From the NCBI GenBank assembly GCA_037013685.1, contig CM072885.1, forward strand, positions 69,667,785 to 69,731,784: DNA of 64,000 bases, given 5' to 3'. The position numbers and the translations under genes were made by a program. The notes under the pieces were generated by a model, which ran no database searches, was not told the origin of the DNA, and saw only the letters and a list, made by a program, of their open reading frames with translations. This document shows, one piece after another, positions 1 through 14,399 of the stretch. The first letter of the stretch is position 1. The number at the start of each line of letters is the position of its first letter. Source of the DNA: Acridotheres tristis (Eukaryota > Chordata > Aves > Passeriformes > Sturnidae).

Positions 1-3000
1 ACTCAGCAAGCTGCTGGACCTTATCTGCTTGTCAGTCTCATGTTGATGAGAGAAGTTGAAATTGTAAGCCCCGAGGCCAGGCCAAGCTGCAGTGGGGAAA
101 ATATTAGGGAAAGAGTTCAGGGCAATGGAAACATTGCATGTTTCCACACCCACTCGTGTGTACAGAATAGAAATAAAGAGCATTTTCCCTTCAGACTTGC
201 TGTGTGGAGTGTGAAGCAAAGTGGAACCCACCCGTTTGCACATTTTCTGGTTTATGTCCTTAAATGGCAAAAAAAAAAAAAAAAAATCTTTGGAATTTAG
301 CTCATAGAAGGGTTATAAATAGATTTGTGGAGATAAAGTTTTGCTGTAAATGCTCTGGTTTGGGATCTATTCAGAAGGCTGACAAATATGAAGAGGAAAG
401 TATTGCTAAATGCAGGAATACAGTGTCCCTGCACATCCCTGCACGTGTGGCCTTCCCAGTCTTCCCTCAAGCATGTGCAGACCTAAAGGGCATGGAAATC
501 ACCATGTTCCTTTCAAAAATTAAATAACCTGGGGTGAGGAAGAACTAGTGCTCACGGTTTTTAGATGGCTAAGGGAGACTGAACCTGTGACAGCAATGTA
601 AACAAAGAGATTTGTAGGCAGGTTTGTTTTTTTTTTTTTTTTTTTTTTTTTTTGGTGTGTGTGTGTCCTTGTGCAAAGGAGCTGAATTTGCCTGGGGGGA
701 GGCAGAGCAGGGCTGGACGAGCTCTCCTCCAGGAGCAGCAGAAGTCAAGGTTCGATCCTGCAGGCTTGTGCCCATTGGATCCCAGTCATCTTCAAAGGGA
801 GCTCTGCCCAAATGAAGCAGTCTGTGATCAGGCCATTGTTTGTTTCTTATTTGCAAGGCTTTGATGTTCTCTCTTGTCTTTCTGACTGCCACAGGCCATG
901 TTTCTACCCTTTTCCCACTTCATTATTTTCTTTGACAGTGAGCTCTCTAATGGTGAAATGGCCCTCACTTGATTTTTTTTCTTTTTCTTTCCCTTGAGCC
1001 ACAAAGTTCACCCTGGTAAAATCTTTTCATCCCAGAAGCACAAAGGCATGACCTTTTATAATTCCTCTCAATTTCAGAGGACCTAGCAGTGCTGGTGTGA
1101 TAGCCCAGACCATTTCTTTCTCTATCAGCTGCTGTACTGAGAACAATTTCTGCTCAGTCTGAGCAGGTTCAGCTGCAGAGGGGAGAGGCAAAGGACTTTC
1201 TCTGCACCTTCCTAATGACCCTGTGATAACCTCATTCCTCCCAGCAATTTCTACAGTCATTGAGCTGAGGAGAATTTGGCTTTGCCCTGGCCTAGTTAAA
1301 ACTCACAAATTTGGAAAAGAAGTTCCAAGAGTTGGTCTATGATGTGTGGGGCTAGGAGTGGGTTGGAAAAGTTTGGTCAGCTCTCCTTTACCTGCACAGC
1401 TTGACCTGCAGGATGCCTGCAGTCAGCATCACTGGGGGTCTGCAGAGAGGTTTTGCTGCTTGGTTTGGCTTTGGGAACAGCATTTCCCCTTGTGCAGAGC
1501 CACACCCCTGCTATGAAAATGAGGAGTTTCACTCAGATGTCTGATAAGCCACAGCTGTTGCTTTGCCACTTCAAACAGAACTGGGATTATAAAGACTGAA
1601 GTGCAGCATTTTAATTGCTGTAAATATGAGCAAGGGCGTTTAGGCAATCCAGATGATACAGAGCCAAGCATTTCTGTGGCTAATGTATATTATACTGACA
1701 AAAGCAGGCCAGCTGAGAATTTCCCTGCTGCTGTCCCAGTAATTTAAAACACCACTTATTTCTTTTCTGCTGCATTGGTGAAAATGAGGGAGAACCTGGG
1801 CATTAGCTGGCCTGAATCTGAACTTGATTTCAGTAGCTGTGCTGGGACACATTTAGTGATGTAAATGATATTGAGGGTTTTTTAAAATATACATTGGATC
1901 TAGTCTGTTTGAATTCCTTGAGTTAGAGGAATTCAGAATTCCCTGTGAGCTGCTTGCTATCAAGAAGCTGGCCCTTTTTGTTTGATTTTCTACACACCCC
2001 CTGAAGGGGAAGCTGGGTCAAAATCCCAGTAATGAGCATTCACTGGGAAATGATATTTTGTACAAGAGAGGGCACTGCAAACCTAGAAAGGCAGGAAAAT
2101 TCCATTGCTCCTTGCTCCCTGGTGATTAAAAGGCTCTGCCATATATAGGAAAGGTCTGAGCTTCATTTCCTCAAACCTCAGCAGCAAATGCCTTATCCAC
2201 TGGACACAAGATGCAATCAAGGAACATGCTGACAATAAAAAGGAAAAGCAGAAACTCTTGTATGTAGTCTGCTTGGAGTTTTCTCTGCTGTGTGTTATTA
2301 GAAGCTCTGTGAGCAGTTTTTTTTTCTTGCTCCTTTATTTAGATCCCTGTAAACTTCAGTCAGTTTTGCTTGCCACTTAACCTTCCTTCTAAAACCAGAC
2401 ACACCAGTCTATTTCCTCTCCTCCCCACCATATAACCCAAACAAGAAAATAGCATTTCCTTTACCCCAGTGCATGTATAAACGTAGTTCCTTGGTCTTCA
2501 GTGCATCTAGTGTGCATTTATATGACTAAAAACTGGGATTAGTGGACAAAATCTCATTCTTACCAGGTATAAAGCACTAACTTTAAGAAAATCAATGATT
2601 AAATGCCATTTTTTTCAGGGATGGGGCCACAGGAGTGAAGCAAATATGTGTGTGTGTATAACTAGGGATGAGTTTTTGTGGGGAGGAAGGGAGCAATGTG
2701 CTTTGGATGGGAGTTGCAGAAGGGGTTCCCAGTGCTCCATGTAGCTCTCAGGGATTTTCTTTCCATCCCATCAGTTTCTGGGTGGTGAAACTCTACACAG
2801 ACAACCTTGAGATGCAAAATCTTTGGAGCATCCTTGTTTGCATCCTTGCTTTTCAGTTTGTTTTGCCTGGGGATTGGTGCTCTCTGCCATCAAAATCATG
2901 GGGATAAAGTAGTTGGTGTAGTTGGATTTTTCTTTCACGTGGAGAAAGCTTAAGTGCAATAATTGAGCAGCAAGATGTACTTTGCTTGATGGAGATTTCC

Positions 3001-6000
3001 TGGAGTTTTTTGTTGTTTGTTTTGCATTGAGCACCTTAGAAATACATTGTTTGTGTCATATTGGTAAGTTTAGAGATTCTCTGCTATGATTTTGCTGGAA
3101 AGACAGATCTTTGTGGCCAGGAAGGCTGATGGATCAATTTGATTTCTCAGACTAAACCTCATTCCACACCACACTCATGTTTTGAGGCCACTTTTGACAT
3201 GGGGTGTCACAGTCACCACAGGACAGGTCGCCTGGATTTAAAACCAGCAAATACTTTTCATCTCTGGCCAGCAGTACTCCTGAGGAGGTGGCCTTTGACA
3301 TTATCACAGAGTCATGCTAAGACATGGCCATGAGGAGCTCTAACGTGGCCAAAAGAAGCATGGTCAGGTTGTGACTGTTGGGTAATGCAGTAGTAGCACA
3401 TGAATAATTCTGTTTTCCATCTCTTAGAAGGATCAGGGGTAGCCAATTTGGAGACCAAAATAACTGCTTATCTAATCTCATTCATATTTTTTCATTCAGG
3501 ATTTGGATTGTGAGAAACTCTGCATTATATCAGCTTTTTAAATGGCATCTGGAGCCTTTGGAAAAAGTCCTTGAGTAATAATCACAATAAGTATTATTGC
3601 ATGGGCGAAAATGGTTTTCATTTCTTCTATTTTTACAGTCTCCACGATTCCAAAGGGAGACTGCTTTGTTTTTCTTTTACCTCTTAAAAGAGGAAAGTGT
3701 AAATGATGCTTGTTTGGGCATAATTTTCCCTTTGGTTTTCCCCTCCCCTGAATGATTTGTGACCCTGCTCAGTGTGTTTGTGCAATCTCACCCTGGCTGT
3801 TTGTGGAGAAGCTTTGCAGGAGCTCATGGTGTTGAATTCTGCTGCTCTACACTGTCCCCATGGTCAGTAAAGATGTTTATTGCTTCACTTGTCAAACCAA
3901 AAACTACTTCATCATCCTTGTACCATCTGCTGTAGTGACCTAACTGCTTTTCCAAAGCAGGCAGTTTATTTTGTTTTGATTTGCTTTTTTATTTCCCCCT
4001 CTGTTCATCTGTACATAGATGTGAGCTCCTTTCTTGGAGTCAGTGTATAGCAAACTTAATATTAACAAGTGGAGAGGGAGTAATGGTGTGTTTGCCTTCT
4101 GTGTCAGAGTAGCTGATAAAGATCAGTTCATCTTAGTGAAAAATGAAAGGAATTTACTGTATGTGCAGGGAATATGTTTTGTTATAAATGAACGTACTGA
4201 AGTGGTGACAGGCTGTGAATCTGACTTGTATGACAAAATACAGTTAGACACTTCTGAAAGCCTGGAGACTGGTGTGATGAACTGGGAAAAACATTATAAT
4301 CTGAGCACGTTATTTCTGTCTCTCCTGTGACCCTCCAAGGCAATAGAGAGGCACTGATGGAAAGGCTGGTGGCATTAGCAGGAATAGGACTGGTCTCGTT
4401 GGTCCTGGTTCCATGCTTACAGATCCTGAGGCTGAATTGAAGTAGGCACACTCAGTGCTTCCCAATTTAGGATTAAATACCAGAAGCTATAGGTGTAAAA
4501 AAAACCCATAACCAACACCAGTCTCCCCCCAGAAAACAGAAAAGCTGGGAAAGCCATATATAGGTCATCTTGTCCCTATCCTGGAGGCAGTGTGGGATAA
4601 TTCCCAAAAGTGCATTCACACATGTTTTGTCCATAAACACCTCTGTTTATTAACAAAATACAATAAACTGTCGTTTTTTTCACTGAGGATTGGGATAGTT
4701 TGCTGCACTTTCTAGATTTTAGCAAGGGGAAATAGCTATCATTCTAGAATGTATTTCTTGGCCCATGGATATTGCTCATGTGAATTCATGCAAAAAAAAA
4801 AAAAAAAGCCCTAATGAATGGAAACTTGTAGAGGAGTTACCAGCAGCTGGTTTTATTATGGACCATGGCTCTGACATGATCTCACACACGTTTAAGACAA
4901 GTGTTACCTCACTGGCTTCAGTGGAAATGCTTTTCATTTGCAAGGGAGTAAATGAAGCCAAAATCAGACAGAGACCTAGGGAGACTCTCTGGGAGAGGGT
5001 TTTAGTCTGGGAAATGTGCTTTACATAGGTATAAAATACATGGGCATATCTGCACACTGCAGTAAATGTGTCAGGCCACCTGAGAGAGAGCAGCCAAATT
5101 CTGCTTTGAGTAGCACCTGTGTAAATCCAGAATGGACTGCAGGGAAAATGTGCCAGGGCAGACCAAAGAGGTATCTAATTTTCTTAGAGTGCGTTTTTCT
5201 TATTGGATTTCTTAGGTTTCCTTGATGAGATGAGTGGAAAATAGAGCAAAATTAGACTGTTCTCAGGCAGCTTCATGGTTTTGGCTCCTTATTTTCAACC
5301 ATATCAAAGTTTTGTTAACTGTGAAACCATTTCAGACAAAAGCATTACGTGTACAGTTATTCTGCCTTGAAAATACACAAGGAAACAGTGAAATAAGAAC
5401 TATTTATTTCTTCAGTCAACTCTTCAGAATTGGGTAACAATGCATCTTCTTTCAAACTCAGCCTTCAGCTCAGCTGAATCCTGCAAAATTGGAGGGAGGT
5501 AGCTGTGCTCTATTGAGAATGTAGCTATGGTCTCAAAAAGGCAGAAGAACTTTAAAACTTCTTCAGGTCCAGTAGAGACGTTATTTAAGAGGGATATTTT
5601 GGTTCTACAGCAACATCTGCAGCTGTGAGATGGGCTTTGCTGTTTTTCTGGGTGTGAGGAAATGCAGTTGAAGATGTGACAGGTATTGGTTCACAGTGAA
5701 TGAAGGACACAAGGGAGGGATTTGCTGTCTTGGTTTGTTGCTCCCTTTGTTTTGTTGGTCCTGCTTTCTGCTCTCCTGCACAGCAGCACCTGAGGCACAC
5801 CTGGAACTGGAGCCTGCAGCCTCTTTGGTGTGAGCTTGGAAATGTTGTGTTTTAGGTGCAGAGTTTAACCTGGCTTCCTTGATTTTAGCAGGACTTCCCA
5901 CCAATGTAAACACTGGTTTCAGATGCTTTTTGCTTTACTCAGTGTTTGAAACAGGGATGTTTACAGGTGTGTGGTGTAAAGTTGCCTTGTAATGTGGTTT

Positions 6001-6907
6001 GCAGCTGATGCTGTGCACTCCCGGTGATGGAGGGAAGATGTTTTAAGACTATGGAATTCAGTAGTGTTAACTTTCATTTTTACTTTCCTTGAGGACTTGA
6101 AGGAAAGCAGAATGATGGTAATTAAGCTTGATCTGTAGCCCAAAATTGAGGGGGGGAAGGCAATAAAGTATAGGGAATGTTTTAAATGGCCCTATCCACT
6201 TATTTAAAGCGAGCTCTTAGAGACTGGGGTTACAAGCCTCTTCTCAGCCTATTACAGGTTTCTAAGTGCTCACTGTCCGAGCCAAAGCTAATTATATTGT
6301 CCACAGAAAAAGCACAGCAGAAGCTGGTGTCCCTGTGGTTCATACAACTGCTAATTATTTCCAGTGGTGATGCAGAAATGCGTTCTTACATAATTGGTCT
6401 GAGATCACCAACTTGTTTCACGTAGATGCCATCAGGCAGAAAGGGTCCTGCCAGCTGCACTGCCCTGCCACATTCTCAGTGGCAGGCATGAAGTACAGAG
6501 CCGATTGCTGAAAGCATTTGAGATGAGATTTTTTAGTTCTCCCTAGATCATCTCCCTGAGGAAATTAAATGCTGCTGAGAGAGCAGCTCCAGTGGGAGAG
6601 CTCATGTTTGAATACAGCACAGAAATCCTTTTCTTTTGCTGGCTTCCAGCATTTTTCTGTCTTGAAAACCACCCCATATTTCTATTTTAATATTGCTTTT
6701 AGTTGAGCAGTGTGTACCAAATCCAGTCTGCCTCGTATGTGCTAAACAACACTGTGCATGCTGTAGGTGCCTTCACTGAGACAAAACTGGCCAAGGTCAT
6801 GTGCAAAGTCAGTGAGAGAGAAGGGCAGAGGTTGGCACTTCTGTCTGCTACAGCAAGACACACAGGTCTAAAATATTCTGTCATCCCAAGGGAATAATAT
6901 CCATAGG
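1..6907. other. Anonymous non-coding sequence
   Basis: No gene, RNA or transposon is recognisable in this block. Open frames are all under about 110 codons, overlap one another on both strands and show no known domain. Simple tracts stand out: 18 A at 269-286, 27 T followed by a short GT run at 627-666, and 16 A at 4792-4807. The base composition is AT-rich with few CpG, as expected for an avian intron or intergenic interval. A short inverted repeat of GAATTCC lies near 1911-1934. Confidence 0.7.
627..666. repeat. Poly-T tract followed by a short GT repeat
   Basis: Twenty-seven consecutive T residues (627-653) run into about six GT dinucleotides (655-666). This is a compound simple repeat and is probably length-polymorphic. 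It may be the antisense tail of an old retroposed sequence, but nothing recognisable flanks it. Open frames crossing it, with long Phe or Lys runs, are artefacts. Confidence 0.9.
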
Positions 6908-6956
6908 TGTCCCAGTTTTGGCCAGGCCAGGATTAATTTTTTGCAGTGGCTTGGGG
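6908..6956 (+). mobile_element. Possible short scrap of an avian endogenous-retrovirus LTR
   Basis: The stretch beginning CCCAGTTTTGGCCAGG and continuing through GGATTAATTTTTTGCAG resembles the 'TTTTGGCTGGGATAGAGTTAATTTT' type of motif near the start of a widespread avian LTR family, as I remember it. Only about 50 bp can be matched. It passes directly into CR1 sequence, so either two repeats are joined by deletion or the similarity is fortuitous. No retroviral gene is present nearby. A repeat-library search would decide. Confidence 0.3.
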
Positions 6957-7275
6957 GTGCTGGTGGAGGAGAGGCTGGACCTGACCTGGCAGTGTGAACC
7001 TGCAGCCCAGGAAGCCAATTGTGTCCTGGGCTGCATCCAAAGGCGTGTGGGCAGCAGGGCAGGGAGGCAATTCTGTCACTCAGCTCTGGGGACACCCCAC
7101 CCATGAGTGCTGCATGAGTTCTGGGGTCCCCCAGCACAAAAACGACATCAGCCTGTTGGAGCAAATCCAGGGGAGTCACCAAGTGCATCGGAGGGTTGGA
7201 GCAGCTCTCCTGTGGCAAAAGGCTGAGACAGTTGGGTTTGGGAAGAGAAGGCTTGAGAGTCACCTGGAATGCAGT
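6957..7275 (+). mobile_element. CR1 LINE fragment (end of the reverse-transcriptase ORF)
   Basis: This is a sense-strand piece of a CR1 non-LTR retrotransposon covering the region just after the reverse-transcriptase core. Recognisable blocks in order are GCAGCCCAGGAAGCCAA, TCCTGGGCTGCATC, GGGCAGCAGGGCAGGGAGG, the ACACCCCACCC...GTGCTGCATGAGTTCTGGGGTC block, and GACATCAGCCTGTTGGAGCA. They match the order and spacing of the CR1 ORF2 C-terminus and the start of its 3' region. The translated frame still shows an acidic/hydrophobic stretch, NDISLLEQIQ (about 7142-7171), typical of that part of CR1, but frameshifts and missing key residues show it is dead. It is 5' truncated, as CR1 copies usually are, and has no intact 3' end. 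Its CpG and GC content is higher than the surroundings. Divergence implies an old copy. The 3' boundary is uncertain and could reach about 7370. Confidence 0.85.
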
Positions 7276-10200
7276 GTGGGATGGAGGGATCAGGCAGAGG
7301 GTGCTGCACCCAATCCTGCCGTGCCCGAAAGCGATGCAAGAGTTGACACAAGTGTGTCAGAAATGAACAACTAGGGTTTTATTCTGGAGCACATCCATGG
7401 CAGGAGGGTTCACAGGAACAGCTGTTTCTCATACAGCTTTGGTGCTGCACAAAGTATCCCTCTGAAATATGAGCAAGAAAATCTTGATGTACTGCAGCGA
7501 CTTTGCATTTGTACAGGTGCAGTTGGCTTCAGCTGAAGGGCCATTTGGATGAGATGGAATGTCTCATTTATATCTCGGATATAAATTACATCTGGACGTT
7601 TGCACGAAATGTAGTAGAAAACAAACACACTCCACTTGTTGGTGGTGTTGCTGTGTGCATGAAAGATGACCTGCCCTCCTTCCCCACATGCAATTTCTGT
7701 ATGGACATAATGCCCCTATTCAGTATTCACAGAGACAGTGGTGGCTACCCAACTTGGCTGCTTGATTCTGCATTTGCAGAATTCCACCCAGCTGAAATCA
7801 CTGATTCTGCAACGGGAATTTGTTTATACATTTTTTTTCCTTCATTAAAAAAAATGCAATTAGTGGTTTACAGTGTTTATATGGATGGCACCAGCTGAAT
7901 CTTTTTCCAGTCCATTGCATGCTGTTTTCATGTGACCTGCAATAAGAATTGTGCAAAAAAAAAAAAAAAAAATCTCACTGGGATGTCCAATTTTAAGTTC
8001 AAATTCCTACTGTAAATAAGAAGCTTTGTCAAGCTTAATTAGTCTCATTAGCTGATATCAGGAACACTGTTTTGGTTGGTTTTTTTTTTCCAAGTGATAG
8101 AAACAAAGGAGACTGAAGAGAAGTAAGCTGCTATCCTGCAAATTTCAGCAATTAGATCTTCAACTGTTGTATTATATTGAATAATTAAGTCAATTCACCA
8201 CCCAATTTTCACCTTTTCTATTCAGCAATCCCTAAAATCTCTTTTGGGGAGCCAGCTGTACTTGCATCCAATTTTTCCCTATCAGTGCAAGTGTGCCATT
8301 TCAAAACTTTGGGGTGTGCCAGCCATCCTAAGAGGGCATAGTGTCAAATATCTTGTGTGAATATGAATATTTTGCTGTTTTGTGTGAAACTGAGTGACAG
8401 TGCAGTCCCAGACTTCTTTCTTTTTTTACCTGGTTGCTTTATTTTGTACATCTTTTGCTTCACTTTATTGATGACATACTACTTTTGGTTTAATATCACA
8501 GCAATACAAAGCTTGTAGACAATTTATTTAAGTAGCTTTTAGGCAATCACATTGTGGCAATGTACTGCTTATTGCATTGAAACCTGTGCAGTCTGTGCCC
8601 AGGTTTACCTTTGGTGAAATTAATTTCTAACCACTTGTCATTTAAAAAAATAGATCTCAAAATGGTGCAAAAAAAGCAATTATTTCCCCTCTCCCTTAAT
8701 AGTGAAAAAGCCTCACTAGAGTGAATACTGAAAACGTTCACTAGAGTACTAAATAAAGGGTTCTAGAGGAAAATATCTGATTTGAAAATCCCTAGCACAT
8801 TATTCAGAGGTGACCCTTACAGGCAGTGAAATACCTTTAGAGATGTTGCACATCAGGAGCTGTAGGCACTCTCCTGTTTATACTCTCTGCTATTTCCAGC
8901 AGCTTTTGAAAGTAATAATTTCTCTTTTGGAATGCACAATATAATCTGGATTTGCCCAAAGCAGTGCTTTTAGGAACTTTTAATTGTCATCATTTGGACT
9001 GGGAGCTGCTCTCCTAAAAGAGCAACTCTGGCTGTTTTGGGGATTTTTTGGTCAATTTTACCTGTTGAATGTTACTTTAGCATTTCTCCTCCTATTAACA
9101 GCTGACTGTACCACAGAAATATAGAGACTGCCCAAAGAAATATGTGCCTGCCCTTGACTTTTACCCATTTGAATCCAGTCACATTTCCCAGCTTGTAGTT
9201 GTGCTTGCTGAGGGGAATGGGACCTGGAATGTCATTTGGGATGATGTTCTGTCTTCAAACAGCTCAGTCACTGCTCCATGACCAGAAGTACCAGATTTTT
9301 GTTAGGACCCTCAGCTGTTAACATCAACCTGAGAATAACATCATTTCTTGTGCATAAATTTATGTAGGTAGAGAAACCAAAGATTTAAACTTTTAGGTAA
9401 TTGCTGTCTAATTATCATAGCCTTGGTGATGACAGAGAAAAGAGAAATGGACACAAGTTACTCTGAGCCATCAGATAAGAAATACAGACCCTGTAGTACA
9501 TGCTAGCTGCAGTATTGAATTTCTTAAAATGTGTGTATGGTTAGCAGCTTTAGGCACTTGGTGCTGTCTTTGATTATAACAGTGCTGAACTTTAGCTGCA
9601 AAATTAAAACTTCTGATTTTCTAGTACATCAGTAAGTGAAACCTAAACCCATGTAATCTGTAAAAATAAATGTAATTACTTTAGCAAATGTGTTACAGCT
9701 GGCCAGGTTTAACATTAAGGTACCTGTTTCTTGGAGCTGACTGGTGTCAGAAGACAGAGGTGATGGCTTGAGCTGTGCTTTGCAGGAAGAATGGAAGAGA
9801 AAAATTATTGTTTTGCATTCTTCTGTGTCTACATTAAAGTGAATTAAACAGAGTTGCAGATCTGACCTCTGGCACTTCTTCCCACTGTTTTCTTCTGTTT
9901 AAAGCATCTTGGTGAGAGCAGCTTTTTTTTTTTTTTTTTTTTTCATTTCAAAGTCTCTGGTAAAAGTGTAGTTAAGTGGGCAGCTTCAAAATTGAACACT
10001 TGATAAAATCTTCAAGAGCACCTGAGGCATCTGAAGCTGTGAGTGATCCCTTTCAGGGCTGCAATCTGCTAGAGCAGGACGTGGGACTCTGCACTCTGTC
10101 ACTGGTGCTGCTTTGGTGCTGCTTTAGCAGAATTTTTGCCCTTTTTTCCTCGGTTACTTACCTAGCAAAGCCATTTGGGATTTCTGCAGCAGCACAGAGA

Positions 10201-13200
10201 TAAGGGGCTGACTGCAGCAAAGCTCTCCAGCACTGGTCAGTGATTGCTGTGGTGAAAATAAGATCACAAAAGGCTGTACCAGGTCTGTCTCTGGCCAGAG
10301 CACTGCTGTTGGATCCCAGGAATGTGGAGTTTTGGAGCTTTCTGTGCTCCCAGGCACAGACCCCCAGGAAAACACTGCTCTGGAGCTGAAACCTTGAAGA
10401 AGGCTTGGAAATGTGAATAATGAGTTAGAAATCACCAATGTGCAGTGGGTTAGATGTGTGTGTTTTCACTGTGTGATGGGTTTTAAATTTGAGATTTTTA
10501 TAGTATGGTGGTGGATGTGGAACAAGATGGAGAATTTTGGGTGGTGTCTTTCTCTTTGTTCATCTTCTTTCTCCTTCTTCTTCACAGAACTCGGGCAGTA
10601 ATCTTTGGTTGGTCAGTCAAATGCCACTCTAAATCTTGTAGGAATCTATTATTGGGTCAAAAGGATAAATAATGTAGGTGCTAAACTTTTATTGGTTTGT
10701 TTGGCTTTAAAAGGCTTTGAAGCAGCCTCAGCTGTGCCCATTTTCCCCCACTTCCAGCAAAGAGCTGGAGGTGCTGTCACACTTTCTGTAATTTCTGATA
10801 AGATATAATAAACATCCAAGCCCGAACACAAAAAATGCCTCAGTTGTGTTTCTGTAAATCCTGGCTCTGTAAAAAGACAAAACTGATAACAAACCACTAA
10901 TAAGTGGTGCAAAGCCCAGCACACAGCCCCACACACTGGCACAAAGCCCTGCACTGGTGTGGGTCCCTTCATTATTCTCCACACTTGGGTGTCATTTCCT
11001 GTTGTGCATAGAGCCTTATTTATCTGCCATAAGAGCACACTTGTTTCCTGACCTTTTGGACATTTCAGCAGCTATTTTTCACAGGAATGCTGTGGCTTCA
11101 GGCTTAATTAGGGTCTAGAAGTGTTTAGAGGTGCTTTAATGAGAGGTGCCCTGGCATTGTAAGTGCATTGTGATGTTATTAACTAAAGTGATGCCTACCA
11201 AGAGCTAATGCTGGATAAGCTATCATCAGCTGCTGAGCTTTTCTGCTCCTGCTCTTTGATCTTGCAGGTTTCTGGTTCTTCCACTTGGGCAGTTTTAAAT
11301 CCCTCCTCACAAAGAACCCCTATTGAAATAATGTGGACCAACTGATTTTTGGATCACTAATTCAAACTGGAGCGAATGATCAGGTTTACAATTTCAGTCT
11401 CAGTTTAGAGCATTGGGGGTTTTAGAATGGCTTTCTGTGAGGCTTAACGTTTAGGAACAACTGTTTTGAGTAGCCAGGGGATGTTAGAGGACAAGAGTAC
11501 CCATGGGACCTTCCTGAGAGGTGACTTCATTGTTCTTGTCACATATTCTGGTCTTTCCAAGAGTCATTTTTCTCCTGTGAGCTGTTACTGGGAGTGTTTT
11601 TGTGGCATCAGTAACAACTCTGTATCTTGATCTTAACCATCCTGGACCTCATGCAGCATCTGGAAAGAAAAGCTGCAGTGAAGACCTAAACTTTGTGGGG
11701 TTTTTTGGTTTGCTCTGAGTTGCCCTTTTTATAAAGAAGCAAAGTTGTAGTTTCTGACTGACCTGCAGACGTTATGTGGGCAAAATTCCTGCTTTGAATG
11801 GTTCCCAGGATAACTCTACATTGTGTATGTCCCAAGCAACTTGTAGCTGGGATTTGTTTTGTTTGCTTGCAAAAGAAAATTAATATATCATGATGAGCAA
11901 TGCATGGCACATAAGTCAAATTGCACAAATGACTGAGGATTTTCGTGTTCTTATATCTGTGCATGGATAATATTTAGAAAACAAAGTCATTTAAAAACCT
12001 TAAAGAATTTTGGCTGCCTTTCAGAAATGGTAGAGTTAAGTCAATAAAATGCTCAGCAGAGATTGCATGTCCCCAAACATATTTTATCTTGACAGGTTAT
12101 ATACTGTTGAGAGCTGCAGCCATGACTTGAAGCCAAGTTGGGGAAAGAACAGTTCTGTTACAGGGCTGCATTTGATGGCAATCTGAGGAGGGGAAGGGAG
12201 AGAATTGTGTGTGCTCTGAGAATGCCAAATGCAGAAAGCTTTGCTCAGCTGAACTCCTGGGTTCTGTAAATCATTGTAACATCAGTAGGTCTTTACTGAA
12301 TTCCATCTCTTGGGCAACTGTTTTGGTTTTTATTTTACACAAACCTGATTTCTCTGGATGCATGAAAGCATGGGGTTTTAATAGAAGTTGTATTGATGGG
12401 CAGTAGCTTGGAGTCTGTGTATTAAAGTTTGTAGTTTAAAAAATTTTAAGTAATAAAATGGGCAAGTGTGGCACTGTCTGGCCTCCATGACCTGGATCAA
12501 ATTGATCCATGATTTCTCTGCACTGATGTGGCTCCACTGAAGTTTGCTCATCACACATCTTGCTTCCATGCCAGTGTGTGGCTGGAAAGAATGGACTTTT
12601 TGGGTAGGAGATTGGAAATTACGAGTTATGGGATGTTAGAACAGATACTTTAGTGGCCTCTGGGTCCTCCCAGCTGAAAAGAATGTGAAAAATACATTCA
12701 AACGGCAGGGAGGATAAAATCTGTCTCTGTGGTATCTGTTGAAGGAAGCTCAGTAGATCTAGTGCCATTATTGCTGGGTTGGAACTCTTTGGGTTTATGG
12801 AGACAGAAAAGTGCTGCTGTGAGCAGGGAGGTTGATGATCTGCACGTGAGAAATGTGGAGTCCTGCTCTTTTATCCCAGTGAGAGGCTCCATGTAAAGGT
12901 TGAGGTCTGGCACAGGTGTTTGTTCATCCCTGGTTTTGGGAAGTTAAATTCACTTTCCAGGTACTAAAATAAACTTTTATTCAGAATGGCCATGGGCTGC
13001 CACAGCCTCACTCTAGGGCAGGGAGGAGTAACTTTGAAGTAGATCTGGGTGGTATTTTTGGCCCCCTCAATTAGCAGAAGTTGGAATGGTTTGGGGTTAA
13101 AGTTGTGAAAGAATTATAGAGGATTTAAATTTACTTCAGTCATCCTGTATGAGCAAGGCTTTTGAGAAGGGAGTTTAGAAAGTCTGGTTTTGAGAGTCTG

Positions 13201-14399
13201 TTCTCCTGAAACCTTTCTTTGGGGAATCTTTAGCATGATGTAAGTCCTGTAAGAAGGTCCAATGAACTACTGGTGGTTGGTGACTTCCCCTTTTGCCTGT
13301 CCCCTCAGACACCTGGCTTCTAAAAGACCCCAACACTCTCAAAGTAAGGAGGAGCTACAGTGGCAATGTTTGTCAAGCTGAGTGTCTTAAAAATGAGTAT
13401 GACCATAAGTCACACAGCAATGTGCACTGCCCAGTAGGGTTATGTGGTGTGTTAAAAAGTTAAACAAATTATATTTAGACTTACAGATCTTTAATTGTTT
13501 TTCCTTCATAGAAATATCTTGAGAAGATATTTTATTGTGTTGCTATTATTAAAATAGATATTTTGGACTGTTATACCTCAATTTATTGAAAAACAAAACA
13601 GCTTGGAGGAATGTTTCTATTTTTTTTTTTAGATGTTCTGTCCTTGAGTCAATGAACAGTGGCTTGAAGCTGATAAGGGATGCAGTTCCAAATGCAGTGA
13701 ATGACTGCAGTGTGGAGGCAGCTGCTGGGAACTGAAAACCTCCCCCTGCCCCACCATGGCTCTGTGTGTTGGCCTGATAGGTTTCATCTGTCCCTGGAAG
13801 TTTTTCTTGATCCACTTAGATACTGTCAGATAATTGCTGGGGTGGTGCTGTTTGCACATAGAGTGAGATTGACACTGTGGAATTATTTCTCTTATGTGAG
13901 AGGAGAAGGAGACTCCTATGGGAAATATATTTGAATTAAATACAACACATTCACCCACTCATTACCTCAGGGGTGGGAGGCATGGAAAGCTGGTGGTGAA
14001 ATGATTTAGAGACAATTTACCAGGGTGTCAGGGGAGCTTTCTCCATCCTCCCTGAGCTCAGCCAGTGCTGCATGGCACGGTGTGCCCTTCTCTGCCATGA
14101 GGGAAATACCAGACAACAACATTTTATTTTTCCTTTCAGTTTCTGCCCAGTGAGGGTGGAACTGGGCTGTACTGGAGCCATTTCACAAGGACAGGGGTGA
14201 TTGTCTTGTGCTCTCCTGTATTGACCTCAGCTAAAGCAGGAGCAAATCCCTAAGGTCCAGGAGTGGCAATAACGAAGTGTAGCATGTTTAGTAATGTGGA
14301 AATTCTGTCTTTTTATTTTCTTCATGGAGAGGTCCTACATTTGAATTGAGAGCTCTCACTAGCTAAAGAATATATTGAATTTTTTTGTCTTCTGATGAC

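Noticed and set aside
264..287. Lys-rich starts of open frames over A tracts, as at 269-286 and other A or T runs
   Set aside because: Simple homopolymer artefacts, not coding sequence.
749..762. tRNA B-box-like GGTTCGATCC
   Set aside because: No matching A box, no cloverleaf and no terminator at the expected distances.
6994..7374. 126- and 131-codon frames on opposite strands
   Set aside because: The plus-strand frame is a decayed piece of CR1 ORF2, and the minus-strand frame is its shadow.
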